Assembly (NCBI GenBank): GCA_947069175.1
Contig: CAMTDV010000023.1
Coordinates: forward strand, 90,828,240-90,892,239
From: Scalesia atractyloides
Taxonomy: Eukaryota > Streptophyta > Magnoliopsida > Asterales > Asteraceae
Reading direction: 5' to 3'
Length of the DNA: 64,000 nt
Below, in pieces: positions 11,276 through 21,679 of the stretch. The position numbers and the translations under genes are program-made. Below the pieces are notes generated by a model. The model saw nothing but the letters and a program-made list of their open reading frames with translations, searched no databases and was not told the DNA's origin. Position 1 is the first letter of the stretch; each line of letters starts with the position of its first letter.

Positions 11276-11817
11276 AATTTTGGTCCGGTTGAGTATTAAT
11301 GTTCAGCTTTTACAAGTCTACTATTATTTTCACCAAGTGATATAGATAAATCAACAAATAATATATCCAAATTAACTCTATGTATAGTTTAAAACCTTTC
11401 ATCATCAAATCTATGCATTGTAAAACTAGGCGTGTTCAATAAAAAAAAATACGAGGTAAAAACCCATATGTAAAGTATTGTAAAGATGCATGAACATTTG
11501 TTTTTTACATGTTAATTCTTGTATTAAAAAAAGAAAGAAAGAAAATTGATCTCACAATTGTGGTGATCCTGCTCTTTGGATGTCAATATTACAAAATCTG
11601 GAAATACGGAAATCATGAAAATAACCATTTTGTTCGAGATTTTTATTTATATAGTATTTTTCGAAGGGCTAAACACACATCCTCTAAAATTATACTCCTA
11701 AATCTATACAATTTATCCATAAAAGAATTTGTATCTCTACCGGTCGCTGATCCAGACAAAATTTCAGGGATGATGTTCAAAAACTTTTTTTACGGTACCT
11801 TTATAAAAAGGGGGTGT
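11276..11817. other. non-coding; contains a diverged copy of the TBC 3' flank
   Basis: 11450-11605 resembles the TBC downstream region (10135-10240 and 10497-10545). Both have ggtaaaa-ccc, then gatgcat(g)aa, catttg/gatttg, and acatgttaattcttgtatt versus gcatgttaattcctgtatt, then ttggtgatcctg-type sequence. The remainder shows nothing recognisable; the 116-codon ORF across it is not convincing. Confidence 0.5.
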
Positions 11818-11818
11818 A

Positions 11819-12294
11819 TTTTTTTTTATTTTATCTTTGGAATTAAAATACCAAAGTAACAAATTACAAACAAGTGGCAGGTAAACGGGCAACAAGCTGC
11901 GCCGCAACCCCCTTTTTGAATTGCAAAACCAATCCTACTAAAGACGAAATGGCCCTTAAAGGTTGAAAGATTACTATTCACAACCTGTTGGACCCTGTTT
12001 AGAAATTCTACAGCCTCTGGGGCTAGGGACCCAAATGTATCAAAAGCGAATGGGATAAACACGTGTTGATTCTCTAAACAAGCCTTCTCGTGTTTAGCGA
12101 CCTTGCCTGATTCCGCCTTTAACGCAGCCTGACCAGCAACAAACCCATTATCCCTGAGTCCAACAAGAGGGGACACTCCTGTAAGGTCCACACAAACGTG
12201 TTTTCCCCTAGCCCACCCAAACACAAGAATATCAGCTGGCCGAAGAGTAGACCTCCCGTCGAGCGGATCCGTCAGAAAGTTCACCAGAGCCTCC
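11819..12294 (-). pseudogene. 5'-truncated copy of the RT/RLE-like retroelement (C-terminal domain only)
   Basis: Read on the minus strand, this is the last 140-odd residues of the protein encoded at 46495-49614. It starts at EALVNFLTDP and runs through STLRPADILVFGW, KHVCVDLTGVSPLVGL, FVAGQAALKAESGKVAKHEK and FIPFAFDTFGSLAPEAVEFL to GFAIQKG. A one-base length change in a C-run (about 11917-11922) shifts the final AAQLVARLP segment. The frame-corrected stop is at 11864-11866. About 36 nt beyond it is a 9-nt A-run (T-run 11819-11827 on the + strand). Truncation from the 5' side with an A-run at the 3' side is what target-primed reverse transcription leaves. Confidence 0.8.
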
Positions 12295-13974
12295 TTTATA
12301 CAATGTACAAAAAAAAATTACCATACTTTCATACATTATGAACAATTTTTTTCTCTTGCATATCATTATTAGTAATATTTGGACTTGGAGTTTGACCAAT
12401 GTCATATTTTATAGGGTCTTTCTTTTAAACAAACAAATTGCCAATAAGAGCTTGTTTAGAATATGATTTCATCTTCCAAACAAATGCACATAAACGCTAA
12501 AATTACAAGTGAACAACATAAAATTAGAAACAATTTATAAGTGAACAATATAATTTTATAATGACATAAACCTTAGAAAATCTAATAACAATTGCTCATA
12601 AACCCCAACACCAATTTCACATAAACCCAAATCAATGCATGAGGCGGAATCTGGAGACCAACAGCGTCGCCCGTTGGAATCATCATCGACGATGTGTTCG
12701 CCTTTGATTCTAATTGTAATCTTCCTTCATTGTCTTAGAGCAATCCGGATTATTGACCAGCAACGATGACGATGTGGCTCTGATCTTAGGTCAGAAACAC
12801 AATCAAACAAACGCATTTGTACTCGTTGGTTAGTTCTGAACGATCGTTCCGAGGGAGGAGGGTAATCAGAAGTTTCGCCGTCAGTTAGTCATGACCACAC
12901 CCTATAGTCTAAGCATTTGATTTTCAGGAAATCAGAAAATCATGGGTTTTTTTATGTTTATAAGGGTACTATTGTCATTTTCTTAAAAGAGGGATATATG
13001 TAATTTAAAACTTGAGTAGGGTAAATATGTATTAGGGTTGAAAATAAGGGGATATATGTAATTTTCCCAATTATAAACCATCAATGATTCAATGTAAACC
13101 ATAAACAATTGTAATTTGCACGTAATCAAGTAGAATTTAAAACTAGTTTTTTTGCACAAACCCTCTTTACAATGGAGATTTGGAAGCGTTTGGCTCAGCA
13201 GTGGGTCAATGTGAGGCGGAGTGGTGGTGTTCGCGGCAGTGGAAGGTGGAGAGCGGAGGTGGTAGGTAGCTTGAAGTGAGGTCGCTGACTTGATGTTGAG
13301 CGGCACACTCCGTTCAAAATCAAAGCCATATCATTTAGGCTTTTAAGTTTTAACCAACCATGTGGGAGTTTATGTTTTAATTCTGTAGGCTATTGAGTTT
13401 TAAGTATAGTGGCATTTTAACCGTTTATTACTGGGTTTTTAATCATAAATTTGCGGTTAGATTTTCAATAGAAACCCTTTTTAGGATAACCTAAACTAAT
13501 CTCAAGGGTAACGTAAAAATATTTTTCCATAACAAAAAAGCGTAAAAAATAAATAAATCGCATTACGTCATAAAAGTTGAGGAATATCGGGTGCTACCCC
13601 TACTACTTAGCTATGTCCGCCCTTGATCTCAACCTCAAGTGATACAACACTATTTGATACTGCTAGACTACAAGCTCTTTTGGTACTTAAATAGTCATTT
13701 AACCATTTTTTAAGAAAATCCATTTGACGTTACAACGATTTACATACCAAAGTATAACTCAATCAAGAGATGTTATGTTAACAGATATACCGCAAATTGA
13801 GTTATGCTAGTCTTAAAATTGACATTTGAGCACTTTTTGCCTTATAAATAAAAACGACACGACTAAACAACCGATCGAGTGATGACACATAAGCTCTAAA
13901 CCAAGAATGTTGTTGTTTTGAATTACAACATATGCATCATGCTGTTCAACCAAAAAGATTTAAACATCTAAGCA

Positions 13975-13976
<2 letters not shown>
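12295..13976. other. no gene or clear element seen
   Basis: AT-rich DNA with a somewhat GC-richer patch at 12640-12900 and 13150-13310. ORFs there have biased, repetitive composition and no domain I recognise. At 13590-13625 there is a possible decayed end of the CAGGGGCGGA MITE family (gctacccctactac, atgtccgccctt). Confidence 0.5.

Positions 13977-14025
<49 letters not shown>
13977..14025. repeat. (TA)n microsatellite
   Basis: An uninterrupted TA run of about 49 bp directly at the left border of the element at 14026. Confidence 0.95.
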
Positions 14026-14029
<4 letters not shown>

Positions 14030-14512
14030 GAGTTCAAATGAGAAGAAAAATGTTATAAAAATAAAAAGAATAACTTTTAAACCAATAGAAATTCTCCATT
14101 TACTTCATTTAATATGTGTATTTAATGTTATGAAAAATGACATATATGTAAATCTATAATTGTCATTAATTAGCAAATTAATTAAACTTATAACTCATTT
14201 TTTTCATATACTTTTTCAAGATAAAATAATTTATGGTGTAGGACAATTTTCGACGTATGTAGGATAAATTTTAGTATGTGTATGATAAATTTTGAAATGT
14301 GTAGGGTAAATTTACATGTGTGTAGCATAAATTCCGGTAAATGTAAGACATATGTATGATAAATTTTGAAATGTGTAGGATAAAATGTTTTTGCTTTATT
14401 AACGAGAGATAATATAATTAATGAGAGGAGTTATAAACTATTTAATGTTTTACCATTATGTCCTTTCTTTTTTTTCTTCTTACATTAAATTTATTCTTAA
14501 ATGAACCTTCCC
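14026..14512. mobile_element. (TA)n-flanked MITE, copy 1 of the GGAGAGTTCAAATGAGAAGAA family
   Basis: The left end ggagagttcaaatgagaaga pairs with the right end ttcttaaatgaaccttccc as imperfect inverted repeats. The interior repeats gtgtaggataaattttgaaa. Copies lie at 41467-41956 and 59712-60193. Both borders are TA microsatellite. Confidence 0.82.
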
Positions 14513-14572
14513 ATATATAATAATATATATATTATATATATATATATATTATATATATATATATATATATAT
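14513..14572. repeat. (TA)n microsatellite, right border
   Basis: Interrupted TA repeats, presumably the other half of the tract into which the 14026-14512 element inserted. Confidence 0.85.
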
Positions 14573-14892
14573 TGTTTGTATTCGATATGGTCATTGGATC
14601 CTCTATCCAATCACGTGTTTAATAAATAATTAATCCAAGTGTTTATAAAATGCTTGTTTAATTTTGTAATTTTACCCAGTTATTTCTTGGTGCATTAAGC
14701 TCTAACCAGACCAAAATTCCAAAAGAGAGTCGCAAGTAAATCAACATGTCCCTGTAATGGTAAGACTGGTGATTGATTTGGAAAGGGTTTCGGTTTTTTG
14801 TTCCCTTTTATGGGTGTTTAATGAGCCTCTCAGTTGTCTGTGATTAGGGACACAACTGTGAGTTACCCAAAATTTAATACCTGACAATAAAT

Positions 14893-16275
14893 CTCAATAG
14901 TAAAAACTGCTATTTTGGTTTGTAAGGTTTAGGTAGTTTTATCACTTTATTCTAAATTTGAAACCTTTTGTATCTAGGTTCATGTAGTTTCATTTTTTTG
15001 TCATTTTCAGGGGCGGACCTACCTTAGGCGGAGGGGTAGGCTACCCCTTCCGCTCCGGTGGTAGTGTAAATTTTGAAAAAGTTTGATATTTTTTTACGTT
15101 TTTTCGATTTCGTTATTTTCTACATCCGCCACTGATCATTTTGATCTAAAAGTGAAATCAGCTCATATTTATCTAATAAAATCTGAGTATACTGTCATTT
15201 TCCTCTGAACCGAATTCATCATTAAAAAGTTATAGATATAAAAAATAAATTAAAAAACATCTACTCTCTCATTCTCTCTCTCTTTTCTCCCACCATCACC
15301 ATCAACCACCATCATCTAAAACACCACCACTACCAACCCTCCTTCAACCACCATCACGCCATCTGCTAACCCCATCATCACCGCCCCATCTACCATCATC
15401 CACCAACCCACACATCGAATCTGAACCAGGTTTGATGGCAAAGCTGTAAACAATTTCACCCATCCAGTTTCAGTTCCAAACGCTCCTCCTCAGTTTAACT
15501 TTAATTTAACTATCCAAAAAACAACTCCAACGGAAACTCACCTAAACATCACTGATTCAACAAAACCTTGAAAGCTCCAGATCCGGTGAGTCTGAAGTGG
15601 GTTTCAGCTCAGCTGGACCCGGATTACTCAGCGAACCTACTAGCACAGTGGTTAACTCCGGGCGGAGAGCCCTTCAAAGATTCCTCCACCGAGGATATTC
15701 TAATCTGGGGTTTGGATCGAGGGGATATTGTGTTGTCTACGGTGCTTACCTCAGTCGTCGGGTTTGCAATCTTAACCGGAGCTGTTGGTTCATCAGCGAT
15801 CTCCATTTCGCCGCCAGTGAACCACCATCTCCTCTGCCATGCACGGTGGAACCCTAAGAAACATCACCGTTTAACCACCATTAAAGGTGCGGCAGCGGCA
15901 GCCTACTCCGTCCCACACCCATCTCTTCTCCGATCTCAGTCTCTCTCTAACAGAGCCCTCTATCTCCTTTGGATTAGGGTTTAATTTGGGGAAGAAGATG
16001 ATCTCTCAGTCTGTTTTTATAAGGTTAAAGATCAAATGTTATTTTATTATTTTAATTAAAAGTTTGTTATAATAAAACTTGTAATGACCAAAATGCCCTT
16101 CACTAAACTAAGGAAAAGGATAAAAAACCAGGGTTTTTTGTAAAAATCTAAACTGACTTTGTTTTTTGACCAATATGGCAACAAAATTGAAACCGTAGAG
16201 ACCTAGATTCAAAAGGTTTTAGTTTTGGACAAAAATGACTAAATATCAAGGACCAAAATGACAGTTTACTCTAAA
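14893..16275. mobile_element. TIR-bounded element with long inverted ends and a non-repetitive interior
   Basis: The left arm (about 14893-15007, with gaaaccttttgtatctaggt and gtagtttcatttttttgtca) is mirrored by the right arm (about 16160-16275, with agacctagattcaaaaggtt and caaaaatgac). Long diverged inverted repeats of this kind suggest a Mutator-type element. A hAT MITE inserted into the left arm at 15008. The interior (15260-16010) has CT/CCACC-rich sequence followed by a GC-richer segment with a 138-codon ORF (15568-15984). I do not recognise that protein, so it may be a captured gene piece or chance. Confidence 0.55.
15008..15134. mobile_element. hAT-type MITE, copy 3 of the CAGGGGCGGA family, internally shortened
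   Basis: Ends caggggcggacc and catccgccactg. Flanking 8-mers gtcatttt (15000-15007) and atcatttt (15135-15142) match at 7 of 8 bases. About 28 bp shorter than the other copies. Confidence 0.9.
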
Positions 16276-16650
16276 ATATAAATTTGATGTTGAATTGTTG
16301 AATATTTAAAACATAGGTGAGATTTGATCTAATTGGCAAAGTTATTAAAGTTAATATTTTGCTCCTTATGATGTCAGGAGTTCAAACTTTGTCAAAAACG
16401 AATTTATTTAAACTATTAAAAGAAAGTTTTTAAGACACCCTTTTGTGGTAGATATGTATTTAGTTCAGTTTGACAATTTCTAGTTTCTTTTAAAATATTA
16501 AAAACACCATAAATCTAGCCATTTAAACTTTAAACACGCATTATTATACATCTATTTGAAAAATATATCGTCAAAATTTTGATTTTCATTACTACAAAGA
16601 AAGAATTTGTGTTCATGCTTATGATTTCTTAAATAAAAAAATACTATTGG
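16276..16650. other. no feature seen
   Basis: AT-rich non-coding DNA between the TIR element and the Copia-like remnant. Confidence 0.5.
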
Positions 16651-16782
16651 TATTATGAATGCAGTCATTTTATGACCCAGTCTAATATTTATGGACTTTA
16701 GAGTTTTAGGTATTCTATTGTACTAGTTTATATATACGATGTATATGTCAGATGAATGAGATAATTGAATCAGTTTTCTTAC
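16651..16782. repeat. LTR-like direct repeat, left copy
   Basis: Shares gtcattttatgaccca, ctattgtactagtttatata and tacgatgtatat with 18046-18190. It looks like an LTR fragment of the Copia-type remnant. Confidence 0.6.
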
Positions 16783-16953
16783 CAACCCTGAGAAGATGTA
16801 CAAGTACTTCGTCTAGAAGTACCATACTTAATTGTGATCATTGATATATCTTGTAGACAATACAACAATTGGTTTTACGTTGTATGTAAATGCATTATCA
16901 AGATACAGTTCTAATCTAATATGTTACATTTTTTTCCCTTCACTAAGTTTTTC

Positions 16954-17374
16954 CAATGTTGGAGAACTCGCTAGTCGCTAGTTGGCCGGTGAGGTGGGGA
17001 CTAGCAACTACTCGAGATTACTCGAGATTAATTGGATCAGGTTTTTAATATGTAATTTTCAGTTTTATATATACATATACACATTTTTATATGTAAGTAT
17101 TTTAAGTAGCTAGGATTTAACTCTTACTCAACTTATTCTTTTTAAGTATAGAAGATTAACTGTTGGAATTCGCATGGTTTGATTGGAAACTGGCTGGAAT
17201 TTAGAGGTTTTGGCTAGAATATACAGGTTTTTTTGCCGGAATCGCCAATTTTTGGCTGGCTGACTAGGTCCGACTAGGCCCGACTAGGGATTAATGGACT
17301 GATTAACAAAAAATTACCCAGTTACTAGTCGACTAGCGACTAATCGCCGACTAGTTGCAATTTTTACAACACTG
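16954..17374. mobile_element. hAT-like palindromic element
   Basis: The left end caatgttggagaactcgctagtcgc and the right end gcaatttttacaacactg are imperfect inverted repeats, with ctagtcgctagttgg mirrored by actagcgactaatcgccgac. Target duplications are not visible, so the borders are approximate. Confidence 0.5.
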
Positions 17375-17429
17375 AACTGATCCAGTAGCATCAGTTTATA
17401 TTATAGGTACTGAAGTACCAATTTAATAT

Positions 17430-18200
17430 CATCCAGGAGTATGTTGTTAATTATGTATAATGCGCAGTGCATTCTTTTTCCCTTAGCTACGGTTTTGTCC
17501 CACTGAGTTTTCCTAGCAAGGTTTTTAACGAGGCATAATTATAAAGTATATTAAATCATTTGGGATTCGAGACATGATAATATCCATAAGCAAATATGGA
17601 GTCCCAACTATTAGATTATGAAGGAGAAGGATTCTCAGCCCATATACGATTTTAATTATGGAAGTCAATGGTTTCAACATGTTTAAGAAGAGTGTGGACC
17701 GAAGTTGGTAAAAAGAAGCCGGATTGTACTATTTAAAGGCAATGCAACCTGAATCAAAAGAAGCCTAAGCAAAGAAGATGACATAAAAGATCAAGTCAAG
17801 CGGTTATTACTTAAGATTGAATTCCACAGACTAAAAGTTATATATAAAACTGAGAGGGAGTAATATACATGTTGTACTATTTTTCCTTAACTAAGTTTTG
17901 TCCAATTAGGTTTTCTTAGTAAAATTTTAATGAGGCAGTATAACTGATCCTGAAGTGTTGGTTAATACCGGTCCTGAAGAACCGAGCCAATATCTTCCAA
18001 TAGTATAATATAGATAGTGTATAATATAAAATGTCTGAGGGTGAGTGTTATAAATACGGTCATTTTATGACCCAACCCAATGTTTATTGGCTTTAGGCTT
18101 TTAGAGATTCTATTGTACTAGTTTATATATACGATGTATATACCAGATGAATGAGATGATTAAATCAGTTTTCTCCCTATTTATCTCTTGTTTTATCACA
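17430..18200 (+). mobile_element. Ty1/copia remnant: 3' internal region and 155-bp 3' LTR
   Basis: The string ttttcccttagctacggttttgtcccactgagttttcct recalls the non-coding tail after RNase H in plant Copia elements, and a related version recurs at 17880-17930. A putative LTR starts TGTTATAAATACGG at 18046 and ends TCACA at 18200. No open pol frame remains. Confidence 0.5.
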
Positions 18201-18850
18201 AATTTGAGGTGTTATTTGTTTTTAGGGTAAATTACAAATTATTACATTTATGTTGGGGGTCACTTTCATGACCTTTAAGTAAATCGGGAGTCATTAAAGT
18301 TCCATTCTTATAATAATCGCAATTTTTAGCTTAAAAGTGTGGCTCGTGAGCCCCACACCCCCTACACTACACACCGAGCGTAGTATTTAAGGGTGTGGCT
18401 CCTTTGAGGCTTGAGGGTTTCCAGTGGCGTGAGAGGATTGGCTTTGGAGGTAGAAGGTGATAACTGGTTGATTGTTTTGTTTTTTAATAATAATAATAAG
18501 CCGTCTCTACCTTCCTCACCACCCCATAATTTTAAAGTTTTTGCCTTCCACCTCCTCTTTGCCTACGTTAAAGACACGAAGTGCGAAACACCCTTTTCCA
18601 TCTTTACAACCACACCAAAGAACTAAAACTCTAGAAAACCCAAATTTTAGTTTTTAACTCTAAATAGAAGATATAAACTATGCTTGTCAATTCTCGCTTC
18701 CATTCTCGCACTAGCTAAAATTTGTCACATCAAATAATATAAAATATTATTTTCAATTCATTTAGTGTATACGCAAGTTCAACGCCTCATATCAAATATC
18801 TTTTAATAGGTGAACTAAGAGCATTCATATACCTCTCTCAACTTTATTTC
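18201..18850. other. no gene seen
   Basis: Non-coding. The two short overlapping ORFs at 18411-18657 translate to low-complexity sequence in different frames without family resemblance. Confidence 0.5.
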
Positions 18851-19552
18851 TAGGGTTGTAAATAAACTGAATACTTAACAAATAATTTGTAAATCGTTTT
18901 ACAAGAAGTTTGTTTATGTTCGTTCATTTAATACATGAACAAACAAGAACAAGAAATTTCATTCAATAAGTTAAACAGACAAATATGAATAGAGGTTGCA
19001 TTTGTTCATTTATGTTTACGAACATTAGGTAACGTGTTCATTTATGTTTGCTTGTTTTTGTTTATTATGTTTGTTCATTTAAAGGTTTTTTATGTGATAT
19101 ATTTTGTTTTATTTGTTTTAGTTTTTAAAAAATTTGAAACCATAGTTATTCTATATGTCTCCATCAACATCACTCAATTGACCATTTAAATTTTAGTTTA
19201 TATTAAAGGTTAGCAAACTTCTTAATTTTTGTGTTAATTATGTCAACTATGTTCAAATAGTTATGTTAAGTACTTATATTTAATGGATTCTTTGTAATTT
19301 ATTTTTCGGATGAAAATTGCATACTCTATTTTAAAATGAATATATATAGTTTGTTGTATTCTTTTACGTTCATGAACATTCGTTTACGATCGGTAAGTGT
19401 TCATGAACATGTTCATTTCTTTAGTAAATGAACAAGAAACAAGATATCTCATTCGGTAAGTGTTCGTGAACCGTTCATGAACATGTTCATTCCTTAGTTA
19501 ATGAACACGAACAAGGTCTTGTTCGTGTTCGTTCCGTTTGTTTACAATCCTA
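18851..19552. mobile_element. hAT-like non-autonomous element, 702 bp
   Basis: The left end tagggttgtaaataaact mirrors the right end gtttgtttacaatccta. The interior is dominated by tgttcatttatgtt / gttcatgaacatg words and is related to the 6569-7095 element. Flanking 8-mers tttatttc / gactattc match only partly. Confidence 0.65.
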
Positions 19553-20174
19553 GACTATTCCTATATTACAATAAAACACTGTATTTTCTATCTTTTTCAA
19601 TTAAACGATACTTTTTAAATTCATGGACCATTTTAACATTTTACTCTTAATATTATATTATGAAGTATATTAAATTGTTTTTTTTTTAATTATTCACCCA
19701 ACCCACCCGGTCGCCCCCACCTGCCACTTTCACTTGTTTTTTCTAGTTCTTGCGTAAATACATGGGTTTAAAAAATGAGGCACATAATAGCCAAATATGA
19801 ATAAGGTTGTCCACCTATACATCAAAAACGAGAAACAATGTCTTATTGCTAATCCTTTAAGCATTGTGAAAATGGTCTTTTTTGCTATATAGAATCCATG
19901 TAAACATAGGTGTTTCACTAGGTAAAATGGTGTAGTGATTAATCATATGAAATTAGTGAGTTAAATATATGATTTAAAACTGAAGAAAAAGAAATGAAAC
20001 TTTAGGATTAGGTAATACACAATTTTCATCTCATAGTCCAAACCACAAGGAACAAAAAAACTCAAACCACATGAAGAAGAGGCATTGTTATGCATGTGAT
20101 TTGGTGAACTACAAGACCACCAGAAATGGTCCTGTAAGTCCATGTGTAGTGGCTCGTTGTAGGGATCTTTGAGT
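19553..20174. other. no gene seen; pre-insertion flank of the chromovirus
   Basis: Non-coding DNA leading up to the 5-bp target site ATAGC (20175-20179). The minus-strand ORF at 19961-20236 crosses into the LTR and is not a gene. Confidence 0.5.
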
Positions 20175-21129
20175 ATAGCTGTCACACTCCGACCCGCAGC
20201 GGAATAAAAGTCGGGGCATGATTGGGTTATCACCAAAGCTCATGATATTTACTAACAAGTTTCATATTTATTAAATCCAAATTAAATTCAAATATCCAAC
20301 ACAAAATTTCATACAAGCACAAACAATAAACAAACGATTGTTCCAACAAAATAGCTTGATTATTCTTCCAAGGCCATCCTAGATGTTTCTTTCCTCAACT
20401 TGATTACATGTATCATGCGTAAAACAGAAGAAATAAGTTGGCGAGTAAACCTTGATAAAAACATTTAAGCAAATGAATTTTATTGTTGTTTAAATAAGAT
20501 TGTGCATAAATCACATGTGATCAAATGTGTATATATATATATTTTATATATATATCAAATCACAAACCACATTGTATAAACATATGACATAATGGATGAT
20601 GTATGTGAGATCAAGGCTCAATCAAACGGAGCCGATCTAATGAGGCACCTGATGCTTAACCCGTATCCCACGAGGAACTGATGGGCCTAATGAAATGATT
20701 GACTGAAATGTTAAAATGTATCCACATATAAACCACATAGCAAACAATACACATTTGGTCACGAAGTGATGCTAGCACAAGCGTTAAATAAAATAAAGAA
20801 ATGGCACGACACATGATACACCCCAAAACGTGACTAAAACGGGGAATTTGTAGAGATTCACTCACCTTGGGTGCGTATTCTTGAGTGGTAAAGAGAGCGC
20901 CCGAGTTGGGAATTTAATCGACGAAAAAGTACTAACCTAAACATAATAACGCGATAACTCAATAAATAAATAAACTAACTTTTTGGTTAAAAACCTTTGT
21001 TTAGATTTTTAAGTAAATTTTATTTGCGTTTAGTTGGTATAATAACCCTTAGGATATGTTTATATTTCTCCTTAAAACAAACTACTTGAATTAAATAAAC
21101 CACAAGTACATCAAATAAAATAACATAAA

Positions 21130-21184
<55 letters not shown>

Positions 21185-21221
21185 CAGACTGACAAGTGGG
21201 CGGTTCGATCGGTTTTAGTAT

Positions 21222-21297
21222 GCGTGTGGTGAGGCTCGAACTTGTGACCTCTCGGTTGCGTGCATGCAGCTCTACCAACTGAGCTACGTGTCTAACA
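21222..21297 (-). other. tRNA-like module A in the 3' LTR
   Basis: On the minus strand: GTAGCTCAGTTGGTAGAGC, a textbook D-arm/A-box. The B-box-like AAGTTCGAGCCT follows about 30 nt later. The anticodon and T stems do not pair well, so this is tRNA-derived or tRNA-mimicking rather than a tRNA gene. Confidence 0.7.
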
Positions 21298-21390
21298 CGA
21301 AAGGATCACTATTTTAATTATTCTTATACCCTTCTTAAGTTTATTCAAATTTAATTAATTTTCAAAAAGATTATAATGAATCGAACCGGA

Positions 21391-21467
21391 CACATGCAAC
21401 AGTCTCGAACCTGAGTCTCCACTGTGACTTGCACCCAGCCCGACCAACTGGGCTGGGTGTCTAACCC
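21391..21467 (-). other. tRNA-like module B in the 3' LTR
   Basis: On the minus strand: CAGCCCAGTTGGTCGGGCTG (D-arm-like), then AGGTTCGAGACTG (B-box-like). Structure degenerate. Confidence 0.6.
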
Positions 21468-21560
21468 GTCCATACATGGAATCTAATTATAGTTAAATGC
21501 TTAATATGTTATTCCAGGAAGTAATAAATTTTAAAAAGGTTGGAAGTGGTCGGGCTGGTG

Positions 21561-21640
21561 GGGTGTGCACGGTTTCGAACCGGTGGTCACAGGTTTAGGT
21601 TGCACCCGGCTCAACCAGTTGGGCGGGGTGCTTAACCCGT
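21561..21640 (-). other. tRNA-like module C in the 3' LTR
   Basis: On the minus strand: CGCCCAACTGGTTGAGCCGG (D-arm-like), then CCGGTTCGAAACCGTG, which has a perfect B-box core and a pairing T-arm. Confidence 0.65.
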
Positions 21641-21679
21641 TTACAAACCGTATTTCAAAAATCAAAAAACCACACTGCC

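Noticed and set aside
12983..13306. 107-codon minus-strand ORF
   Set aside because: No recognised domain, mixed low-complexity composition, no supporting splice or promoter signals.
13932..14159. ORF with Ile-Tyr repeats
   Set aside because: Translation of the (TA)n tract and MITE end.
15568..15984. Independent host gene with a membrane segment
   Set aside because: No introns, no recognised family, and it sits between the inverted arms of a transposon; kept only as a possible captured fragment.
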